Below are positions 25,370 through 35,370 of a stretch of DNA of 64,000 nt, piece by piece (the stretch's first letter is position 1; each line of letters starts with the position of its first letter). The stretch is from Nocardiopsis sp. FR4 (lineage in GTDB: Bacteria; Actinomycetota; Actinomycetes; Streptosporangiales; Streptosporangiaceae): positions 1 to 64,000 of the forward strand of contig NZ_VWVV01000018.1 of assembly GCF_009830945.1 (NCBI RefSeq), read 5' to 3'. Position numbers and translations under genes: made by a program. Below the pieces are notes generated by a model. That model made no database searches. It worked only from the letters and a program-made list of their open reading frames with translations, and was not told where the DNA came from.

Positions 25370-25489
25370 GGTTCCTCCTCTGCTCGTCCCGGCGCTGTCC
25401 CGCCGGTGCCATGTCCCCACATCTTTCCATGTCGGGCAGGTCACGCCGTATCCCGACGGGTTGTCCCCGCCTCCGAATACCCTGACCGG

Positions 25490-27313
25490 GTGGTTCGACG
25501 GCCCGTGGCGCCCGACGGCGTACAGACCAGCATCGACGACCTCGGCACCCCGTTGGCCGCGGCGACGTTCGTGGTGCTGGACCTGGAGACCACGGGGACC
25601 AGCGCCAGCGGGTCGCGGATCACGGAGGTGGGCGCGGTCCGGGTACGCGGCGGCGAGGTGGTGGAGGAGTTCTCCACCCTGGTCGATCCCGGCACCCCCA
25701 TCCCGGCCAACATCACGTTGCTGACCGGGATCACCCAGTCGATGGTGGCGTCGGCGCCGCCGGTGGAGGAGGTGCTGCCGCGGGTCCTGGCCTTCCTGGA
25801 CGCAGAGCCGGGCACGGTGCTGGTGGCGCACAACGCGGCCTTCGACACGGGTTTCCTCAAGGCGGCGTGTGAGCGGCAGGGGCGGGAGTGGCCGGGGTAT
25901 CCGGTGCTGGACACCCTGCGGCTGGCCCGGGCGGTGCTGCACCGGGGGGAGACGCGCAACCACCGGTTGGCCACGCTGGCCGCCTACTTCGGGGTGGCCG
26001 CCGCGCCCACGCACCGGGCGCTGGACGACGCCCGCGCCACGGTGGGGGTGCTCCTGGGGCTGATCGAGCGGTTGCGGCCGTTGGGTGTGTCGAGCGTGGA
26101 GGAGCTGCGGGCGGTCACCAAGCCGCCGACCCGGGCGCAGCGGGCCCGCCGCCACCTGGCGGAGGGGCTGCCGGAGGAGCCGGGGGTGTACGTGTTCACC
26201 GACGCGCGGGGGGCCAGCCTCTACGTCGGCAAGAGCAAGAACCTGCGCCGCAGGGTGGCCGCGTACTTCACGGCGGCGGAGAACCGCAGGCGGATCCGCG
26301 AGATGGCGGGGCTGGTGGAGGGGGTCACCCCCATCGTGTGCTCCAGCGAGCTGGAGGCGTCGGTGCGCGAGCTGCGGATCATCGCCGAGCGCAAGCCGCC
26401 CTTCAACCGGCGGTCGCGCAACCCGGAGCGGGTCTGGTGGGTGACGCTGACCAGTGACGCCTATCCGCGGTTGTCGGTGGTGCGGGTGGTCCGGGGCGGT
26501 GGGGCGCCGTATATCGGCCCCTACTCCTCGGCGCGGGAGGCTGAGCAGGCCCGTGAGGCTCTGCTGCTGGCGTTTCCGCTGCGCCAGTGCACGCACACGT
26601 TCGTTCCGCCGGGGGAGGGCGGGGGCGCGCCGCGGGTCGCGGGCGGGGGCCGGGCGGCGGGGGCCGTGGACCTGGGGCCGCGGGTGCCGGTGCGGGGACC
26701 GGGCGGCGGGCGCTGGCGGGGGGCGTGCGTGCTGGCCCAGTTGGGGCGGTGCGGGGCTCCCTGTGACGGCAGTGAGAGCGCGGCGGACTACGCCGTGCAC
26801 GCGGGGGCGGCCCGGTCGGCGATGACCGGGGACCCGTCGGCGGTGGTGGAGGCGCACACCGCGCGGATCGCGGAGCTGGCCGCGGAGCTGCGCTACGAGG
26901 AGGCGGCGGGGGTGCGCGACCGGTTGACCGCGTTCCTGAGGGGTGCCCGGCGGGCGCAGCGCCTGGCCGCGATCGCGGCGGTTCCGCACCTGGTGGCCTC
27001 CCGCCGTACCGGGGCGGGGTGGGAGACGTGCGTGGTGCGCCGGGGCCGCCTGGCGGGGAGCGCCGTGTTGCGTCCGGGGACCGATCCGGCGGCCTTCCTG
27101 GCCTCCCTGGTGGCCACGGCCGAGTATGTTCCCCCCGGTGAGGGGCCCTTCCCGAGCGCCCTGCCGGGGGAGGCGGAGCTGGTCCTGGACTGGCTGGCCG
27201 ACCCCGCCACGCGGCTGGTGGAGATCGACGGTGAGTGGACATGCCCCTTGGGAGGCGCCGAGGCGCACACCCGGATGACACACTGGGCCCATGGCCGCGC
27301 TTCCGCTCAATGA
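25490..27313 (+). CDS. DEDDh exonuclease fused to a UvrC-like GIY-YIG endonuclease
   Basis: 607 residues from GTG 25490. Residues about 20-185: DnaQ-type exonuclease with DLETTG (Exo I), AHNAAFD (Exo II) and HRALDDA (Exo III, the H and D of DEDDh). Residues about 225-310: GIY-YIG nuclease (PGVYVFTDA..LYVGKSKNLRRR), then a UvrC-like/UvrB-contact helical region (AELAAELRYEEAAGVRDRL). The fusion corresponds to M. tuberculosis Rv2191 and is probably a DNA-repair nuclease related to Cho. TACCCT ends 6 nt before the GTG and no Shine-Dalgarno is seen, so the mRNA may be leaderless. The 3' end overlaps the rhomboid gene by 23 nt. Confidence 0.88.
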   Translation: MVRRPVAPDGVQTSIDDLGTPLAAATFVVLDLETTGTSASGSRITEVGAVRVRGGEVVEEFSTLVDPGTPIPANITLLTGITQSMVASAPPVEEVLPRVLAFLDAEPGTVLVAHNAAFDTGFLKAACERQGREWPGYPVLDTLRLARAVLHRGETRNHRLATLAAYFGVAAAPTHRALDDARATVGVLLGLIERLRPLGVSSVEELRAVTKPPTRAQRARRHLAEGLPEEPGVYVFTDARGASLYVGKSKNLRRRVAAYFTAAENRRRIREMAGLVEGVTPIVCSSELEASVRELRIIAERKPPFNRRSRNPERVWWVTLTSDAYPRLSVVRVVRGGGAPYIGPYSSAREAEQAREALLLAFPLRQCTHTFVPPGEGGGAPRVAGGGRAAGAVDLGPRVPVRGPGGGRWRGACVLAQLGRCGAPCDGSESAADYAVHAGAARSAMTGDPSAVVEAHTARIAELAAELRYEEAAGVRDRLTAFLRGARRAQRLAAIAAVPHLVASRRTGAGWETCVVRRGRLAGSAVLRPGTDPAAFLASLVATAEYVPPGEGPFPSALPGEAELVLDWLADPATRLVEIDGEWTCPLGGAEAHTRMTHWAHGRASAQ

Positions 27314-28055
27314 CGACTATCCCGTCCGCCGCGTTCCCGTGGTCGCGTACACGCTGATCGCGGCGAACGTGCTGGTGTACCTGGCCTCGCCGCAGGCGGC
27401 GACGGCGGTGTGGTACCCGGTCGACGTCATCGGCCGCTACTGCGCGATCCAGGACTACTTCATGTACTGGGGCGCGGTGCCCGCGGAGGTGCTGGGCCGG
27501 GTGGAGCAGGTGCCGCACGCGGTGCCCGAGTGCGGTCAGCTCAGCGGCAAACCGGTGTGGTTCTCGGTGTTCAGCTCGATGTTCCTGCACAGCGGGGCGG
27601 TGCACCTGATCGGGAACATGGTGTACCTGTTCGTGTTCGGCCCGGTGGTGGAGGACCGGATCGGCAAGGTGCGCTTCGCGGTGCTGTACCTGCTGACGGG
27701 GGTGGCGGCGGTCTACGGGTTCGCGCTGACCGACGCCGGCGGGGCCGTGCCCATGGTGGGCGCCTCGGGCGCCATCTCCGGTGTGCTGGGCGCCTACCTG
27801 GTGGTGCAGTTCCGCAGCCGGGTGACCATGCTGGTGTTCGTGGTGATCCCGATGCGGCTGCCCGGGTGGGCCGTGGTGGGCAGTTACTTCGCGTTTCAGT
27901 ATCTTCTCTACGTCACCACATCGAACACTCCCGGTGCCGACAGCGGGGTCGCCTACGCGGCCCACGTGTACGGGTTCATCGCCGGGGTGGTCGTGGGACT
28001 GGTGGTCTACCGGCTGCGATGGCGCTCCGGGACGCGGCTCTCCGACGTCTACTAG
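27291..28055 (+). CDS. Rhomboid-family intramembrane serine protease
   Basis: 254 residues, six to seven membrane helices. Catalytic GASG in PMVGASGAISGVLGAY, partner histidine in AYAAHVYGFIAG, and the second-helix HLIGNMVYLFVFG segment are present, so the active site looks complete. Cleaves membrane-spanning substrates within the bilayer; the target is unknown. Overlaps the fusion nuclease by 23 nt. ATG 27291 is the first possible start that keeps the N-terminal helix. Confidence 0.9.
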   Translation: MAALPLNDDYPVRRVPVVAYTLIAANVLVYLASPQAATAVWYPVDVIGRYCAIQDYFMYWGAVPAEVLGRVEQVPHAVPECGQLSGKPVWFSVFSSMFLHSGAVHLIGNMVYLFVFGPVVEDRIGKVRFAVLYLLTGVAAVYGFALTDAGGAVPMVGASGAISGVLGAYLVVQFRSRVTMLVFVVIPMRLPGWAVVGSYFAFQYLLYVTTSNTPGADSGVAYAAHVYGFIAGVVVGLVVYRLRWRSGTRLSDVY

Positions 28056-28117
28056 CGCGTGCGCGCGGTCGGTCCGCGCCCGTCCCGCCCGATCCGAGGA
28101 ACCGCCCTGGAGGCACA

Positions 28118-28393
28118 GTGATCACCGCGATCGTCATGGTCAAGGCAGACGTCCACCGCATTCCCGAGGTCGCCGAGGCGATCGCGGAGATCGACGGGGT
28201 GAGCGAGGTCTACTCGGTCACGGGGGGCGTGGACCTCATCGCCGTGGTGCGGGTGCGCCGCCACGAGGCGCTGGCCGAGGTGATCCCGGGGCGGGTGAAC
28301 AAGGTTCCCGGGGTGCTCTCCTCCGACACCCACATCTCCTTCCAGACCTACTCGCGGCACGATCTGGAGTCGGCCTTCTCGCTGGGGCTCTGA
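28118..28393 (+). CDS. Lrp/AsnC-type ligand-binding (RAM) domain protein
   Basis: 91 residues from GTG 28118 with TGGAGG upstream. The whole protein is a RAM domain (ITAIVMVKADVHRIPEVAEAI, VTGGVDLIAVVRV) without the N-terminal HTH of Lrp. Stand-alone RAM proteins may bind amino acids and modulate Lrp relatives. It follows rhomboid by 62 nt and is convergent with trpD. Confidence 0.85.
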   Translation: MITAIVMVKADVHRIPEVAEAIAEIDGVSEVYSVTGGVDLIAVVRVRRHEALAEVIPGRVNKVPGVLSSDTHISFQTYSRHDLESAFSLGL

Positions 28394-28481
28394 GGTCCGC
28401 CGGAGCGGTGCGAGGCCGGCGCGGGGCGCGTCCGCCGGGGGAGCCGGGGACGCGCCCGCCCGCGTTCTGTTCCGCGGCCGC

Positions 28482-29552
28482 TCAGAGCGCCTTGGCGTGC
28501 GCCTGGCTGGTCTCCACCCAGCGGGCCAGGGCGCGCTCGGCGGCGCCGCTGTCCACGGCGGCGGCGGCCCGTTCGTACCCGGCGCGGACCGCCTCCAGCA
28601 GCGGGCCCCGGACGCCCTCCACGGCGGCCAGCGCGGCGCCGGCGTTGAGCAGTACCGCCTCGCGCACGGGCCCGGGACGGCCCGCCAGCAGGTCGCGTAC
28701 GGCCTGGGCGTTGAACTCCACGTCGCCGCCGCGCAGGTCCTCGGGGCGGGAGCGGGCGATGCCCAGGTCGGCCGGGTCGAGGGTCTCGCGCCGGGCCTGG
28801 CCCCGGCCGACCACCCACACCGTGGAGGTGGTCGTGGTGGTCAGCTCGTCGAGTCCGTCGTCGCCGCGGAAGACCAGCGCCGAGGAGCCGCGGCGGGCGA
28901 ACACCCCGGCCATGACCTCGCACATGCGCTCGTCGAACACCCCGATGGCCGAGGTGGTGGGCTGGGCGGGGTTGGTCAGCGGGCCCAGGAAGTTGAAGAC
29001 CGTGGGCACGGCCAGTTCGCGGCGGGGCTTGGCGGCGAAGCGCAGCGAGGGGTGGAAGAGCGGGGCGAAGCAGAAGGTGATGCCCGCCTCCTCGGCCACC
29101 CGCGCGGTCAGCTCCGGGGGCAGGTCCAGGACCACGCCCAGGCGTTCCAGCACGTCGGCGGTGCCGCAGGAGGAGGAGGCGGCCCGGTTGCCGTGCTTGA
29201 CCACGCGCGCCCCGGCGGCCGAGGAGACGATCGCGGCCATCGTGGAGACGTTGACGGTGTGGGCGCGGTCGCCGCCGGTGCCCACGATGTCCAGGGTCGG
29301 GCCGGGCACGCTGATGCGCACGGCGTTGTCGAGCATGCCCTGGGCCAGGCCGGTGACCTCGGCGACGGCCTCGCCCTTGGCGCGCAGGGCGATGGCGAAC
29401 CCGGCGATCTGGGCGTCGGTCGCCGAACCGGACATGATCTCGTTCATCGCCCAGGCGGTGTCGTCGGCGCTGAGGTCGAGGCCGCCCAGCAGGGCGGTGA
29501 TGAGGTTGGACCAGGTGCGCTCGGTCACGGCGGAGGACTCGGCGGCGTTCAT
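28482..29552 (-). CDS. trpD: Anthranilate phosphoribosyltransferase
   Basis: 356 residues. Transfers phosphoribosyl from PRPP to anthranilate in tryptophan synthesis. Conserved [35 protein letters not shown] (SSSC in place of the usual SSK/SG run) and [11 protein letters not shown] are visible. It is a lone trp gene here, as is Rv2192c in M. tuberculosis, next to the ctaE-qcrCAB cluster. No attenuator-like leader is visible upstream. Confidence 0.95.
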   Translation of the reverse strand: MNAAESSAVTERTWSNLITALLGGLDLSADDTAWAMNEIMSGSATDAQIAGFAIALRAKGEAVAEVTGLAQGMLDNAVRISVPGPTLDIVGTGGDRAHTVNVSTMAAIVSSAAGARVVKHGNRAASSSCGTADVLERLGVVLDLPPELTARVAEEAGITFCFAPLFHPSLRFAAKPRRELAVPTVFNFLGPLTNPAQPTTSAIGVFDERMCEVMAGVFARRGSSALVFRGDDGLDELTTTTTSTVWVVGRGQARRETLDPADLGIARSRPEDLRGGDVEFNAQAVRDLLAGRPGPVREAVLLNAGAALAAVEGVRGPLLEAVRAGYERAAAAVDSGAAERALARWVETSQAHAKAL

Positions 29553-29759
29553 GTTGTTGGCTCCACGGTCGGAAAGGGGCGGGGGCGCCCGGGGCCGGCG
29601 CGCGGCCGGACCGCGCTCAGGCGCCCGGGGGGAGGGGGCGGGCGTGGCGGCGCCATCGCCCGGTGTCGGCGCCGTGGTTGAGTGCGGCGCCCACCACGCG
29701 GCGGCGGCGCAGTTCCCGCTCGCCGTCGTCGGTTCCCCGCGTGCCCTGTCCCACCGGGG

Positions 29760-30164
29760 TCATCCGCTCAGGGCCGCGACCCGCTGGCGCATCAGCTCGG
29801 CCAGGGCCTCGGCGAACGCGACGGGGTCGATGGGGTGGCTGACGACCTGCTCGGCCTGGGACCAGGTGGCCAGCCAGCCGTCGTCGCGCCGTCCCACCAG
29901 CAGGAGTACCGGCGGGCAGCGGTAGATCTCGTCCTTGACCTGGCGGCACAGGCCCATGCCGCCGACGGGGGAGGCCTCGCCGTCGAAAACGGCCACGTCG
30001 ATGCGCTCGGCCGGGTCGGTCGCCTCCAGCCTGCGCAGGACGACGGGTGCGGTGGCGCACTCGACGAACTCCACCCGGGGCACGTCCGCGGCCGGGCGGC
30101 GGCCGATCGCCAGGCGTACCTGTTCGCGGGTTTCGGCGTTGTCGCTGTAGACCAGCACGCGCAT
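29760..30164 (-). CDS. Receiver-domain-like protein (conserved in actinomycetes)
   Basis: 134 residues from ATG 30164, where RVLVYSDNAETREQV begins a receiver-type fold; ATG 30197 is an alternative. An aspartate at the phosphoacceptor place (DVAVFDGEASPVGGM), then CRQVKDE and VVSHPIDPVAFAEAL stand for the later strands, but the usual Lys is not obvious, so it may be a pseudo-receiver. No output domain. It lies between trpD and ctaE, a neighbourhood conserved in Streptomyces as far as I recall. Role unknown. Confidence 0.7.
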   Translation of the reverse strand: MRVLVYSDNAETREQVRLAIGRRPAADVPRVEFVECATAPVVLRRLEATDPAERIDVAVFDGEASPVGGMGLCRQVKDEIYRCPPVLLLVGRRDDGWLATWSQAEQVVSHPIDPVAFAEALAELMRQRVAALSG

Positions 30165-30679
30165 CCTGGCATCCGTGTCCGTACCGCTGACCACCATCGC
30201 GCAACCGTCCCATCGCGTCTGTCCGCGGCCGCCGCCGTGGGGGGTGCGGCCGGGGCGTTCGTTGGCTGTAGGCCTCTGACTGTATTGCCTTCCGGTCCCG
30301 CTGCCCAGGAGGGACGGCCGGGCCGGTGTCGGCGCTGAGACCTTCGACACCACAGGATGCCACCATGCCGGGGCCCCGCGCTAACCCGCCCCCGCGCCCG
30401 CGTTACACAACGGTGATGCTTTCGATGTCGGGGCGTTGACTCGAGGGGGTTCGCGTCCGGTTGGCGGGGGTACGGAACGCCTCAGCCGCCCAGGATCGCG
30501 ATTTTCGGCCCCTTCCTCCGCGCCGTACGCCCCTGGGCGCGGGCCGACCCGCTACAGTAACGTCCCAGTCACGGCGAACAGGCCGTTCCAGGCTCCGGAG
30601 GCGCTTCGTCCCCGCGCTGATCCGCCCCGTTACGGGGGGTCGGGTACGGGGCTCCGTGAGATGCCGTAATAATGCTCCC
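30165..30679. other. Divergent intergenic region ahead of ctaE
   Basis: 515 nt with no supported gene; open frames through it are out-of-phase extensions of its neighbours. TACAGT hexamers occur near 30277 (minus) and 30551 (plus), and TAATAA at 30667-30672 is the -10 candidate for ctaE. TTGACT near 30437 lacks a partner. No strong hairpin noted. Confidence 0.4.
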
Positions 30680-31306
30680 GTGGCGACAGCAACCGCGAAC
30701 CCAAAAACAGCACCGACACCAGCACATGGTGCGGCAAAGCGTCCTGACCTGGTGAGCGTTGGCACCATCGTGTGGTTGGCCAACGAGCTCATGTTCTTCG
30801 CTGCGCTGTTCGCGATGTACTTCACCATCCGATCGGTGACCAACGGCAACCCCGAACTGGGGCAGTGGCCCGACACCCACCTGAACGTCCCGTGGGCGTT
30901 GGGCATCACCGTGGTCCTGGTGGCCTCCAGCTTCACCGCGCAGGCGGGCGTCTGGGCCGCCGAGCGCGGCGACGTCAAGAAGCTGCGCATGTGGTTCTAC
31001 ATCACGTTCTTCATGGGTCTGTTCTTCGTTCTGGGGCAGGCCTACGAGTACTACGAGCTCATCGTCCACGAGGGCCTGACTCTTCAGTCGAGCGCCTACG
31101 GGTCGATGTTCTACCTGACCACGGGCTTCCACGGACTCCACGTCATCGGTGGGTTGGTCGCGTTCCTCATCATGCTGGGACGCACGTACGCAGCGAAGCG
31201 CTTCACCCACCAGCAGGCGACCAGCGCGATCGTCGTGTCCTACTACTGGCACTTCGTCGACGTGGTCTGGATCGCTTTGTTCTGCACCATCTACTTCATC
31301 CAGTAA
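30680..31306 (+). CDS. ctaE: Cytochrome c oxidase subunit III
   Basis: 208 residues from GTG 30680. Five membrane helices: [58 protein letters not shown] and a final [14 protein letters not shown], with the conserved GFHGLHV. TAATAA ends exactly 7 nt before the GTG and there is no Shine-Dalgarno, suggesting a leaderless mRNA. First gene of ctaE-qcrC-qcrA-qcrB. Confidence 0.95.
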   Translation: MATATANPKTAPTPAHGAAKRPDLVSVGTIVWLANELMFFAALFAMYFTIRSVTNGNPELGQWPDTHLNVPWALGITVVLVASSFTAQAGVWAAERGDVKKLRMWFYITFFMGLFFVLGQAYEYYELIVHEGLTLQSSAYGSMFYLTTGFHGLHVIGGLVAFLIMLGRTYAAKRFTHQQATSAIVVSYYWHFVDVVWIALFCTIYFIQ

Positions 31307-31323
31307 CCCGAAACGGGGAAACC

Positions 31324-32259
31324 GTGAAATGGATCACCGCGCGGCGACGGCATCCCCTGGCGGGGTACGTCGTCGTCATCCTCGCGCTAGCCCTGTTCGG
31401 GGTGGGGTACGCCGCCCTGGCCCCCACCGCCGACCAGGCCCAGGCGCAGACCCTCGCCGCTGACGTCCCGTCACCGGATGACGCTGACGTCCTCAAGGGC
31501 CGGGACATCTTCAACCAGACGTGCGCCAGCTGCCACAACTACGACGGCAGCGGCAGTTTCGGCGACGACGACGAGGAGTTCACCCGGGGTCCGGACATCC
31601 GCGGCGCCGGCGCCGCGGCCATCGACTTCCAGGTCAGCACCGGGCGCATGCCGTCCATGGACCCGGACAACCAGATGCCGCGCAAGCCCATGGCCATGTC
31701 CGAGGAGGAACTGGCCGACCTGATCGCCTATTACAACGAGTCGATCAGGACCGGTGGCGCCGACATCCCCTACGACGTCCCCGACACCGCGCCCGAGCGC
31801 GCCGACTTCGAGGACGAGGAGTCCTACGAGGACGCGGTCGAGGAGTGGCAGGCCGAGTACGAGGCCTACATCGGGGGTGCCGAGGACACCGACATGGGTA
31901 TGAGGCTCTACCTGGCCAACTGCGCGCACTGCCACGGCTGGTCCGGCGGCGGCGGCGCGCTCACCGACGGCCGCTGGGCACCCGAGATCCACGACGCGTC
32001 CGCGCGCGAGATCTACGAGGCCATGGTCACCGGTCCCGGCGCCATGCCGATGTTCAGCGACAGCGTCATTCAGCCGGAGGAGAAGCAGGAGCTCATCTCC
32101 TACGTGAAGACCCTCCAGGCTGAGCCCAATGCCGGAGGCATCTTCGACCTCAACCGGATCGGTCAGGTCGCCGAGGGACTCATCTCGTGGGTCGTCGGAC
32201 TTGCCCTGATCATTGCCTGCGCGATCTGGATCACCGCGAAGCAGCGAGCCCATGACTGA
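31324..32259 (+). CDS. qcrC: Menaquinol-cytochrome c reductase diheme cytochrome c subunit
   Basis: 311 residues from GTG 31324 (GGGGAAACC upstream). N-terminal membrane anchor (about 12-33), two CxxCH heme sites (C67-H71 and C200-H204), an acidic linker between them and a C-terminal membrane helix (about 283-303). This fused diheme c replaces soluble cytochrome c in the actinobacterial bc1-aa3 supercomplex. Overlaps qcrA by 8 nt. Confidence 0.96.
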   Translation: MKWITARRRHPLAGYVVVILALALFGVGYAALAPTADQAQAQTLAADVPSPDDADVLKGRDIFNQTCASCHNYDGSGSFGDDDEEFTRGPDIRGAGAAAIDFQVSTGRMPSMDPDNQMPRKPMAMSEEELADLIAYYNESIRTGGADIPYDVPDTAPERADFEDEESYEDAVEEWQAEYEAYIGGAEDTDMGMRLYLANCAHCHGWSGGGGALTDGRWAPEIHDASAREIYEAMVTGPGAMPMFSDSVIQPEEKQELISYVKTLQAEPNAGGIFDLNRIGQVAEGLISWVVGLALIIACAIWITAKQRAHD

Positions 32260-33376
32260 GAACAACACCAACGACAACAACGAGGCCGAGGGCCCCGCGC
32301 CCGAGCGCGTGGTCGGTACGCCCAAGGTCGAGGAGCGCGTGGTGTCCGAGACCCCCGCAGATCCGTACGACGACCACGACGGCCCCTACCGGGCCTTCGA
32401 GACGCACGCGCGTCCTGAGGAGGTGCAGCGCCGCGGCGAGAAGATCGCCTCGGTGTGGTTCCTGCTGGCCTTCCTCGGCGGCATCGGCTTCCTGGTCTCC
32501 TACTTCGTGTTCAACTCGGAGGAGATCGCCGACCCGCAGATCGCCCAGTACTCGAACATGGCGCTGGGCGGCACGCTCACCCTGGCCCTGTTCGGTATCG
32601 GCGCGGGCATGACCGTGTGGGCCCGCCAGGTGATGCCCCACTACGAGGTGCACTCGCCCTACGACGAGCTGCCCTCCAGCGAGGAGGAGAAGAGCTCCTT
32701 CGGGACCTTCTTCATGCAGAGCGCCGACGAGAGCGGCTTCACCAAGCGCCCGCTGATGCGCCGCACCCTGATCCTGGCGATGGTGCCGCTGGGCCTGGCG
32801 CCGATCGTCCTGCTGCGCGACACCGGCCCGCTGCCGGGGGACAAGTTCAAGGAAACCCTCTGGGAGAACGGCCGCCGCATGTACGTCGAGGGCACCCACC
32901 GCGCCCTGCGCCCGGAGGACCTGGAGAACGACCCGTACGGGATGATCTCCGCCCTGCCCGCCATCGACGACGACCACTACCCGCACGGGATCAGCCTCAA
33001 CGACCAGGCCAAGTCCGTCATCCTGCTCATCAAGATGCCGGAGGGCGACTGGAAGTCCAGGATGACCGAGGAGATCGAGGGAACCGACGGCCAGACGCGT
33101 CTGAACTGGACGCACAACGGCATCGTCGCCTACTCCAAGATCTGCACCCACGTGGGGTGTCCCGCCGCGCTGTACGAGCGCACCTCGCACCGCATCCTGT
33201 GCCCGTGCCACCAATCGACGTTCGACGCCGCCGACGCCGCTCACGTGGTCTTCGGACCGGCACACCGGCCCTTGCCCCAGCTGCCGATCGGCGTCGATGA
33301 TGAGGGGTACCTCATCGCGACCGGCGACTTCACCGAGCCGCCCGGGCCGACGTTCTGGGAATATGCGAAGGACTAG
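32252..33376 (+). CDS. qcrA: Menaquinol-cytochrome c reductase Rieske iron-sulfur subunit
   Basis: 374 residues from ATG 32252. Long acidic N-terminus, three membrane helices (about 65-85, 100-122 and 170-190) as in actinobacterial Rieske proteins, and the [2Fe-2S] site: C298-T-H300-V-G-C303 and C317-P-C319-H320. Transfers electrons from menaquinol to the QcrC hemes. The start overlaps the qcrC stop, and qcrB begins 3 nt after its end. Confidence 0.96.
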   Translation: MTENNTNDNNEAEGPAPERVVGTPKVEERVVSETPADPYDDHDGPYRAFETHARPEEVQRRGEKIASVWFLLAFLGGIGFLVSYFVFNSEEIADPQIAQYSNMALGGTLTLALFGIGAGMTVWARQVMPHYEVHSPYDELPSSEEEKSSFGTFFMQSADESGFTKRPLMRRTLILAMVPLGLAPIVLLRDTGPLPGDKFKETLWENGRRMYVEGTHRALRPEDLENDPYGMISALPAIDDDHYPHGISLNDQAKSVILLIKMPEGDWKSRMTEEIEGTDGQTRLNWTHNGIVAYSKICTHVGCPAALYERTSHRILCPCHQSTFDAADAAHVVFGPAHRPLPQLPIGVDDEGYLIATGDFTEPPGPTFWEYAKD

Positions 33377-33379
33377 TCG

Positions 33380-35029
33380 ATGAGTAAGAACACAAAAGCA
33401 CCCAAGGCGCTGCGCGGCGTCGGGAACTACATCGACGACCGTTTCCACCTGGCCAAGGCCGGTGAGAAGAACCTGCGCAAGGTCTTCCCGAACCACTGGT
33501 CTTTCATGCTGGGCGAGATCGCCCTGTACTCGTTCATCATCCTGCTGATCTCAGGTGTCTTTCTCACGCTCTGGTTCAAGCCGAGCATGGCGGAGGTCAT
33601 CTATGACGGCTCCTACGAACGTCTGCAGGGCGTTCCGATGTCCGAGGCCTACGCCTCCACGCTCTTCATCGACTTCGAGGTGCGCGGCGGCTTCCTGGTA
33701 CGGCAGATCCACCACTGGGCAGCACTGATCTTCGTGGCCGCGCTCGTGGTGCACATGCTCCGGGTCTTCTTCACCGGGGCGTTCCGCAAGCCGCGTGAGA
33801 TCAACTGGCTGATCGGTGTGGCGATCTTCGCGATCGCGGTGGTCGAGGGCCTGTTCGGTTACTCGCTGCCAGACGATCTGCCCTCGGGTATGGGCGTCCG
33901 CGTCCTCCAAGGCGTGATGCTGGCGATTCCGCTCGTAGGCTCCTACATCTCGATGTTCCTCTTCGGTGGTGAATTTCCGGGTGAGGACATCATCCCCAGG
34001 CTGTACATGCTCCATATCCTGGCTCTGCCGGCTCTGTTGTTGGGCCTGATCGTGGCTCACTTCATGATCTTGTGGCACCAGAAGCACACTCAGTACCCAG
34101 GCACCGGACGCACCGAGAAAACCGTCGTGGGAACACCGATGTTCCCCGCGTTCGCGGTCAAGGCCGGCGGCTTCTTCTTCTTTACGTTCGCCGTCATCGC
34201 GCTCCTGAGTGCGTTCGTGCAGATCAACCCGATTCATCTGTTCGGCCCGTTCACTCCAACGTCCATCACCTCCGGGCTCCAGCCCGACTGGTACCTGGGC
34301 TTCATGGAAGGCGCCCTGCGGATCTTCCCGAACTGGTTCGACTTCTCGATCGGCGGCTATCCGATCATCATCGGCGTCCTGATCCCGGGGTTGGGGATCA
34401 TGGGTCTGCTCTTCGGGGCTCTGGCCGCCTGGCCCTTCCTCGAACAGTGGATCACCGGAGACAAGCGCGTTCACAACGTCGCGGACCGTCCGCGTAACGC
34501 CCCGGTGCGTACCGGCCTCGGAGTCGCCGGAATCGTCTTCTACGGCGTGCTCTGGATGGCCGGATCAAACGACATCCTGTCGGAGACCTTCTCCATCAGC
34601 CTGTACACGACGACGTACATTCTGCGGACTCTCCTCATCGTGGGCCCGATCCTGGGCTTCATCATCGCCAAGCGCATCTGCCTGGGCCTGCAGCGCCGGG
34701 ACAAGGAGACCCTGGAGCACGGCTACGAGAGCGGCATCATCCAGCAGCTGCCCAGCGGTGAGTTCATCGAGGTGCACAAGGCCAGCTCGGAGGAGACGGA
34801 GCACGTCCTCAAGAGCAAGCCCCCGGTGACCTCGACGGCGCTGACCGAGCCCGAGGTCGACGACAAGGGTGTGGAGAACCCCGAGGCCCGCAAGGGCCGC
34901 GGCAGGTTCCGCCGCGCCCTGGCGCACTGGTACACCAAGGACAACGTGTCCCTGGACGGTGTGCGGGCGCACAACGGGCACCACGCCCACGACTCCGCCG
35001 AGGCGGAGAAGGAGGAGGTCGCCCACTAG
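33380..35029 (+). CDS. qcrB: Menaquinol-cytochrome c reductase cytochrome b subunit
   Basis: 549 residues, cytochrome b fold with eight membrane helices. Heme-ligating histidines in RQIHHWAALIFVAALVVHM and LHILALPALLLGLIVAHF; Qo-site PDW in LQPDWYLGF. The C-terminal ~120 residues are a charged cytoplasmic extension typical of actinobacteria. Target of Q203-type inhibitors in mycobacteria. A 16-bp terminator stem follows 21 nt after the stop. Confidence 0.97.
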   Translation: MSKNTKAPKALRGVGNYIDDRFHLAKAGEKNLRKVFPNHWSFMLGEIALYSFIILLISGVFLTLWFKPSMAEVIYDGSYERLQGVPMSEAYASTLFIDFEVRGGFLVRQIHHWAALIFVAALVVHMLRVFFTGAFRKPREINWLIGVAIFAIAVVEGLFGYSLPDDLPSGMGVRVLQGVMLAIPLVGSYISMFLFGGEFPGEDIIPRLYMLHILALPALLLGLIVAHFMILWHQKHTQYPGTGRTEKTVVGTPMFPAFAVKAGGFFFFTFAVIALLSAFVQINPIHLFGPFTPTSITSGLQPDWYLGFMEGALRIFPNWFDFSIGGYPIIIGVLIPGLGIMGLLFGALAAWPFLEQWITGDKRVHNVADRPRNAPVRTGLGVAGIVFYGVLWMAGSNDILSETFSISLYTTTYILRTLLIVGPILGFIIAKRICLGLQRRDKETLEHGYESGIIQQLPSGEFIEVHKASSEETEHVLKSKPPVTSTALTEPEVDDKGVENPEARKGRGRFRRALAHWYTKDNVSLDGVRAHNGHHAHDSAEAEKEEVAH

Positions 35030-35050
35030 GGCCGTCCTTCCCCGCCGTCC

Positions 35051-35086
35051 GAACGGACCCGGCCGCGCACGCGGCCGGGTCCGTTC
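35051..35086 (+). terminator. Terminator after the ctaE-qcrCAB operon
   Basis: Perfect 16-bp stem (35051-35066 with 35071-35086) around GCAC, 21 nt after the qcrB stop. Confidence 0.8.
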
Positions 35087-35370
35087 GCGTCCGGGGCCTC
35101 CGGGACGGGCTCCGCGGCCCTCGGGGCCCGCGCTCCCCGCGGATCCGGAGCGGAGGGGACGCCGGCGGCGGAGCGGACCGCGGCGGGAGCGCGTCCGCCC
35201 CCGGAGGGTTCCGCGGTGACCGGGAACCGCGCCGGCGGTCCGGCCGGGCGGAGGGCGCACGGGCCGGGACGCCGGGAGGGGATCGGGACGGCCGCGCGTA
35301 CCCGGGGAGGGAAGGGGGCCCTCCCGCCCCCGGGCCGTCCGGGGGCGCGGGGAACCGCGCGGCACGGTCC
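35087..35370. other. Convergent gap qcrB-fadD
   Basis: About 280 nt between the two terminators, extremely GC-rich. Open frames exist in several phases only because stops are rare; none has a ribosome-binding site or recognisable product. Nothing else seen. Confidence 0.5.

Noticed and set aside
35087..35370. Long open frames in the qcrB-fadD gap
   Set aside because: Stop-poor GC-rich sequence between two terminators, no ribosome-binding site or family pattern.
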